64,000 bases of DNA from Antarcticimicrobium sp040365005 (lineage in GTDB: Bacteria > Pseudomonadota > Alphaproteobacteria > Rhodobacterales > Rhodobacteraceae), in contig NZ_BAABWV010000018.1 in the NCBI RefSeq assembly GCF_040365005.1, forward strand, positions 1 to 64,000. The letters run 5' to 3'. This document shows, piece by piece, positions 60,677 through 64,000 of this stretch (its first letter is position 1; the number at the start of each line of letters is the position of its first letter). The notes beneath the pieces are model-generated. The model made no database searches. It saw nothing but the letters and a program-made list of their open reading frames with translations, and was not told where the DNA came from. Position numbers and translations under genes: made by a program.

Positions 60677-62788
60677 ATGAAACGTAGCTTGATGGTTCTG
60701 GCGCTGCTTGGGACGACTGCGCTGACGCCTGATCCTGTCTATGCATCCCCCCAGGCTGTGGCATTTGTCGCAGGGTCGCTTGGCGTTGCTGGTGGCACCG
60801 CGCTTGCGACGACATACGCGGCGACCTATGCCTCTGGCGCTTTGTTCGCGGCATCGGCGTTTGGCGGCTTTGTGGTGCGAACGGCCGTTGGCATTGGTCT
60901 TTCGTTCCTCGCAAACAAGCTATTCGCGCCGGACATGCCCCCGCCTTCGGCGCGAATGGTCAACTTTGCTCAGCCGAAAGCCTACGCGGAATATGCATAT
61001 GGCCGGACACGCAAAGGCGGCATTCTGGGATTCACCGGGTTTTCAGACAGCAAGCGGTACTATGTGCCGATCCTCGCCGCGCATGAAATCGAAGGCTTCG
61101 TTGAACACTGGCTAGATGAGCGTGTCGTTACGCTCAACAGCGAGACCGACACCAGCCTGACCAATATCGACACCTCGCCAATCGGCGGCTATGGGCGGAT
61201 TGACACGCTGGATGGGGCGAGCGGGCAGACAGCGAACGCCGGGCTTGTCTCAGCCTTCACCGAGATCACTTCGGCGCATGACTTCGCTGGGCTGGCGGGT
61301 GCGGTGATCTGGGCCAAGAGACCGCCTCAATCGTCTTTCAGCAACATCTATCCGACCGGGCGGCAATGGGCCTATGCGCCTGTCATAGACGGGGCGAACG
61401 ACATTTACGACCCGCGCACCGACAGCACGGGGTACAGCAACAACGCGGCGCTTGTCCTGGCGCATTGGATCGTCAACCGGCTGGGGCGCGATGTTGATTG
61501 GGATGAGGTCGCGACCGAGGCTGACGTTGCCGACACGACCGTCACCAATGCAGAGAGCGAGACACAGCCACTCTGGACGATCAACGGCACCATCAGCGAC
61601 GAACAAGAGTTTGAGGACCAGCGGGCGCAGATGGCGGCAGCTTGTGACGCGTTCATCTACGAACGGGCGGACGGTAAAGCCGGGTTCAAGCTGGGCCGGT
61701 GGATCGAGCCGACCGTCTCGCTTTCGGCTGACGACTTCTTTGCGCTGGAACTGACCGAGGGCCAGTGGGGCGCGGACGCGGTTGATGAGGTGGCCGTTAC
61801 CTACATGGAGCCTGAGAACGCATGGCGGGAAACCCCGTCCGGGGTCTGGGTCGAGAATGATGTTGCTAAAGCAGTGCGCGATGAGCCGCAGCTTTACATG
61901 ATCAACAACCACAACCAAGCGGCGCGGATTGCCAAGCGTATCGCCAAGACCAAGCGGGCCAAATACCAGCTAAAGGCCACCATCGGAATGATGGGCTATG
62001 AGCTTCTAGGACAGCGGTTCTTCCGCCTTGTCCATGAGGAAATGGGCATAGACGAGTATTTCGAGGTTGGCGAACTGGTGCGCGAGGGCGTGTCGCAATT
62101 CAGCGTAACCGCGAACTCGGTCAACGCCTCTGACTTCGATTTCGACGCAGCGACCGAGGAACCCACGCGCCCGACCTATAGCAGCGTGACCAGCAACGAC
62201 GACATCCCTGATGTGTCTGGCTTGACCGCTACGGCGGTGGATGGCGGCAGCGTGGCGTTCTCCTGGACGGCGGCTGACGACAGCCTTGTGCAACAGGTCC
62301 GGTATCGACTGACGACCGAAACCGACTGGCAGGTCACGACCGCGCCCGAGGGCGAGACGCAGGTCGTTGTTACTGGCCTTCTGGATGGCGGGGAATACGA
62401 GTATCAGGCGCGCAACCGTACCGGCTCTTACCGGGTTGGGAATTGGGCACCTGATACCTCGCCCATTCCGTCCGTCACCGTCATCGCCAATAGCACCGCG
62501 CCAGCGATTCTTGACGCGTTCTCTGCGACCGTTGACGGCAGTGACGTTGATCTAGCCTTCACTGCGCCGAATGACCCGAACTATTCCGCCACCCGCATCT
62601 ATCGCGCGGACGACAGCACCGACTTTAACGACGCGGTTCTGATCAGGACGGAATACGGCGCACCGAACACGGCGGACACCTGGACGGACACCGCGCCAGG
62701 CTCCGGCGGCTGGAGCTATTGGGCCGAGCCGATCAACACCAGCGGCGTAGCGGGCACCAAGAGCGGGCCGCAGAGTGTGACGATATAG
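60677..62788 (+). CDS. phage tail-tip/host-specificity J-like protein with fibronectin type III domains
   Basis: This is a 703-aa protein. The N-terminus is signal-like and hydrophobic (LMVLALLGTTALT), followed by small-residue-rich helices. The body carries tail-tip features (KAYAEYAYGRTRKGGILGF, CDAFIYERADGKAGFKLG, EVAVTYMEPENAWRETP), as in phage J/gp53-like tail-tip proteins. Residues ~510-700 form two FN3-like modules (VSGLTATAVDGGSVAFSW, then DAFSATVDGSDVDLAFTA). It would bind the host surface at the tail tip. It stands without visible tail tube, tape-measure or assembly genes. Confidence 0.8.
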   Translation: MKRSLMVLALLGTTALTPDPVYASPQAVAFVAGSLGVAGGTALATTYAATYASGALFAASAFGGFVVRTAVGIGLSFLANKLFAPDMPPPSARMVNFAQPKAYAEYAYGRTRKGGILGFTGFSDSKRYYVPILAAHEIEGFVEHWLDERVVTLNSETDTSLTNIDTSPIGGYGRIDTLDGASGQTANAGLVSAFTEITSAHDFAGLAGAVIWAKRPPQSSFSNIYPTGRQWAYAPVIDGANDIYDPRTDSTGYSNNAALVLAHWIVNRLGRDVDWDEVATEADVADTTVTNAESETQPLWTINGTISDEQEFEDQRAQMAAACDAFIYERADGKAGFKLGRWIEPTVSLSADDFFALELTEGQWGADAVDEVAVTYMEPENAWRETPSGVWVENDVAKAVRDEPQLYMINNHNQAARIAKRIAKTKRAKYQLKATIGMMGYELLGQRFFRLVHEEMGIDEYFEVGELVREGVSQFSVTANSVNASDFDFDAATEEPTRPTYSSVTSNDDIPDVSGLTATAVDGGSVAFSWTAADDSLVQQVRYRLTTETDWQVTTAPEGETQVVVTGLLDGGEYEYQARNRTGSYRVGNWAPDTSPIPSVTVIANSTAPAILDAFSATVDGSDVDLAFTAPNDPNYSATRIYRADDSTDFNDAVLIRTEYGAPNTADTWTDTAPGSGGWSYWAEPINTSGVAGTKSGPQSVTI

Positions 62789-62908
62789 GCGGCATAGGGG
62801 GGGCGTCCGTTCCTTGACCGGGTTGGCCTAGGAAACCGATGCCCCCCATTGATTATCTAAAACCTGTATAGAAAAAGTTTTCCGATAGGAAAAAAGAGAA
62901 CCCCTGCC

Positions 62909-63151
62909 CTACTTCCTGAGCCTGACCCCCGGCCCGCCCCCGTTCTCTTCGATGAACTGCACCCCGCCGGATTCGAGCGCGGCGCGTATGGCATTCAAGG
63001 CGCCTTGTGCGGGGTAAGGCGACCCAGAACCCTCAGCACGCTTAACAGTCATTGACGAAACGCCTGCGTGCTCTGCTAACGCCGCTTGTGACCATCCCAG
63101 CAATCCGCGCGCTGCTCTAATCTGCGCCTCAGAAATTTTCACTTGTTCCAT
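62909..63151 (-). CDS. XRE-family HTH repressor
   Basis: This is an 80-aa Cro/CI-type DNA-binding protein: AQIRAARGLLGWSQAALAEHAG, then VSSMTVKRAEG. The C-terminus is short with no dimerisation/cleavage domain. I choose the ATG at 63151; a longer 103-aa frame starts at 63220 but lies in the operators. The start codon sits inside one operator copy. It is divergent from three small plus-strand genes, forming a lysogeny-type switch. Confidence 0.85.
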   Translation of the reverse strand: MEQVKISEAQIRAARGLLGWSQAALAEHAGVSSMTVKRAEGSGSPYPAQGALNAIRAALESGGVQFIEENGGGPGVRLRK

Positions 63152-63184
63152 TTTAGAACATTCCGTATTGTTCCTTTTGAGAAC
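63145..63184. promoter_or_regulatory. tandem 15-bp operators of the repressor switch
   Basis: GTTCCATTTTAGAAC (63145-63159) and GTTCCTTTTGAGAAC (63170-63184) share GTTC...GAAC arms and are 25 bp apart. The first covers the repressor start codon and the second faces the promoter of the divergent genes. The pair suggests cooperative binding and autoregulation. Confidence 0.8.
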
Positions 63185-63209
63185 ATTACCACAAAGGAGG
63201 AATGACTCA

Positions 63210-63413
63210 ATGGCTGACAACCTACCAGACGCAACCCAAGAGGCGATCCAGCTTCACGGGCTAGTGCAGGGCCTTAACTTCCTGCTGACACAAGGGGGCG
63301 ACACCATGAACGCGGTTTATCCCCTGGCCGATCTTATCGAGGGAAAGGCGGACCAGATGGCCGAGGATCTGGCGCGCATCCAAACTCAGTCAACGAAAGG
63401 CGGTGACGCATGA
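63210..63413 (+). CDS. small protein of the switch operon (67 aa)
   Basis: First of three short, coupled genes divergent from the repressor. It is chosen to start at 63210 because AAAGGAGG lies 10 bases upstream. It is acidic and helical (EAIQLHGLVQGLNFLL, DLIEGKADQMAEDLARI). Its architecture is shared by the next two proteins (helix, then a hydrophobic heptad helix), so the three may be paralogues. Function unknown. Confidence 0.7.
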   Translation: MADNLPDATQEAIQLHGLVQGLNFLLTQGGDTMNAVYPLADLIEGKADQMAEDLARIQTQSTKGGDA

Positions 63414-63637
63414 AAACCCTATCAGATCTTCAAAACGAGGCCGTTCACCTATCCGGCCTTCTGGGCGGCATCGACGTTCTGGTGCACCAGTTTGCACAGG
63501 CTGGTGATTCGATTGACGAACGCCGCGCCGCCGGGGCGCTTCCCGCAATCATTGAGGACGCCATTCGCCGCGCGGATCAACTCGCATCCGACATTGAGTG
63601 CATGGAAAGCCGGTTTGAAAAGGAGGCCGCAGCATGA
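63410..63637 (+). CDS. small protein of the switch operon (75 aa)
   Basis: It overlaps both neighbours by ATGA. The acidic helical pattern (NEAVHLSGLLGGIDVLVHQFA, ADQLASDIECMESRF) resembles the preceding protein (EAIQLHGLVQGLNFLL, ADQMAEDLARI), suggesting duplication and divergence. No family is recognised. Confidence 0.7.
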   Translation: MKTLSDLQNEAVHLSGLLGGIDVLVHQFAQAGDSIDERRAAGALPAIIEDAIRRADQLASDIECMESRFEKEAAA

Positions 63638-63852
63638 CCGAGAAAAGCCTTGAAACCCGATTGAGCAATGAGATCCACAATCTTGGCGCGCAACTGTCCG
63701 ACTGGCAGAACCTAGCCGACGCGCTTGACGTGGTGGTGTGGCAAATCACGCAAGACGACATGCCCAAGCGACTGCACCGGCACCGTGACGCGCTGATCGG
63801 TGTCAGTGATGCCATGCAAAGATTGAGCGAAGTGACGAACGGCGGGCGGTAG
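63634..63852 (+). CDS. small protein of the switch operon (72 aa)
   Basis: Third of the coupled set, again ATGA-linked and helical (SNEIHNLGAQLSDWQNLADAL, DALIGVSDAMQRLSEV). It is similar in layout to the two upstream. It is followed by a terminator, which ends the operon. Confidence 0.7.
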   Translation: MTEKSLETRLSNEIHNLGAQLSDWQNLADALDVVVWQITQDDMPKRLHRHRDALIGVSDAMQRLSEVTNGGR

Positions 63853-63878
63853 TAGAGCTAGATCACCACCAAGACATA

Positions 63879-63908
63879 GGCCGGGGGCGAAGGTTCCCGG
63901 CCTTTTTC
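63879..63908 (+). terminator. rho-independent terminator of the switch operon
   Basis: GGCCGGG (63879-63885) pairs with CCCGGCC (63896-63902), followed by TTTTTCT. Confidence 0.9.
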
Positions 63909-63922
63909 TATGCCTCAGTTCT

Positions 63923-63942
63923 GTTACCCCAGACGTTACCCC
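63923..63942. promoter_or_regulatory. integrase arm-type site pair at the right end
   Basis: GTTACCCC at 63923-63930 and 63935-63942 (12-bp period) mirror the pair at 53766 and 53777. They lie between the switch terminator and the right att repeat. Confidence 0.6.
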
Positions 63943-63972
63943 AGAGCAAAACCGCACAACTTCCCCAGAATC

Positions 63973-64000
63973 AAAAAAGCCCTCAAGTCGCTGAGACTTA
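63973..64000. repeat. right att direct repeat (28 bp), cut by the window end
   Basis: It matches 53549-53576 with one mismatch (C for T). The repeat continues beyond the window, where the intact tRNA-Asn is expected. Together with the left copy it delimits an element of about 10.4 kb. Confidence 0.88.

Overview
The window looks like chromosome of a high-GC alphaproteobacterium of the Rhodobacterales (Roseobacter/Rhodobacter group). The reasons are a cysK-trgB-trgA-cfa block like the tellurite-resistance locus of Rhodobacter, an AcuI-type acrylyl-CoA reductase, a density of solute-uptake operons typical of roseobacters, and typical Rhodobacterales IS families. Species cannot be fixed from the sequence alone.

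Layout. (1) 0.4-14.7 kb is core-like and almost all on the minus strand: tRNA-Ser(GGA), an MscS-type channel, cysK, trgB, trgA, cfa, photolyase, a class V aminotransferase, a BCCT transporter with its universal stress protein, acuI with a 24-bp palindromic operator, and an SQR-like flavoprotein. (2) 14.8-26.7 kb, plus strand: a frameshifted GMC-oxidoreductase remnant, a TTC38-like TPR protein, then a hydantoin operon (amino-acid-type ABC importer, N-carbamoyl amidohydrolase, hydantoinase, hydantoin racemase, LysR), then a DapA-family enzyme and an SDR. (3) 27.2-38.5 kb: a GntR regulator divergent from a nine-gene operon with a class II aldolase, a 2-hydroxyacid dehydrogenase, two amidohydrolases and a complete Dpp/Opp-type importer. 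(4) 38.5-41.4 kb: decayed IS5, IS256 and IS6 copies. (5) 41.5-51.7 kb: a LysR gene, paired operators and an eight-gene operon for a sugar-type ABC importer. One permease is fused to a strictosidine-synthase/SMP-30 beta-propeller, and the operon also encodes a second propeller protein, a class IV aminotransferase, an AhpD/CMD protein and a quinone oxidoreductase. (6) 51.7-53.5 kb: an isochorismatase-family pseudogene cut by an IS5-family element, and a small protein with three zinc-finger-like motifs. (7) 53.5-64.0 kb: a compact tRNA-Asn-integrated element of about 10.4 kb carrying a tyrosine integrase, an AlpA-like protein, an HNH-like protein, a free-standing Topo VI-A/Spo11-like protein, a winged-helix protein followed by 17-bp iterated repeats, HK97-type capsid and prohead protease, a possible small terminase, a tail-tip J-like protein, and a divergent repressor/small-ORF switch. 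No portal, large terminase or other tail gene is visible.

How the parts work together. Regions 2, 3 and 5 each pair an importer with the enzymes for what it brings in, and each has a local regulator. Region 7 is either a reduced prophage or a capsid-encoding phage satellite. Its left junction suggests that it sits directly next to the end of an older related element in the same tRNA-Asn site.

The most unusual items are the satellite-like element with a Topo VI-A-like gene and no B subunit, the permease-propeller fusion operon, and small palindromic sequences inserted into dead transposase genes.
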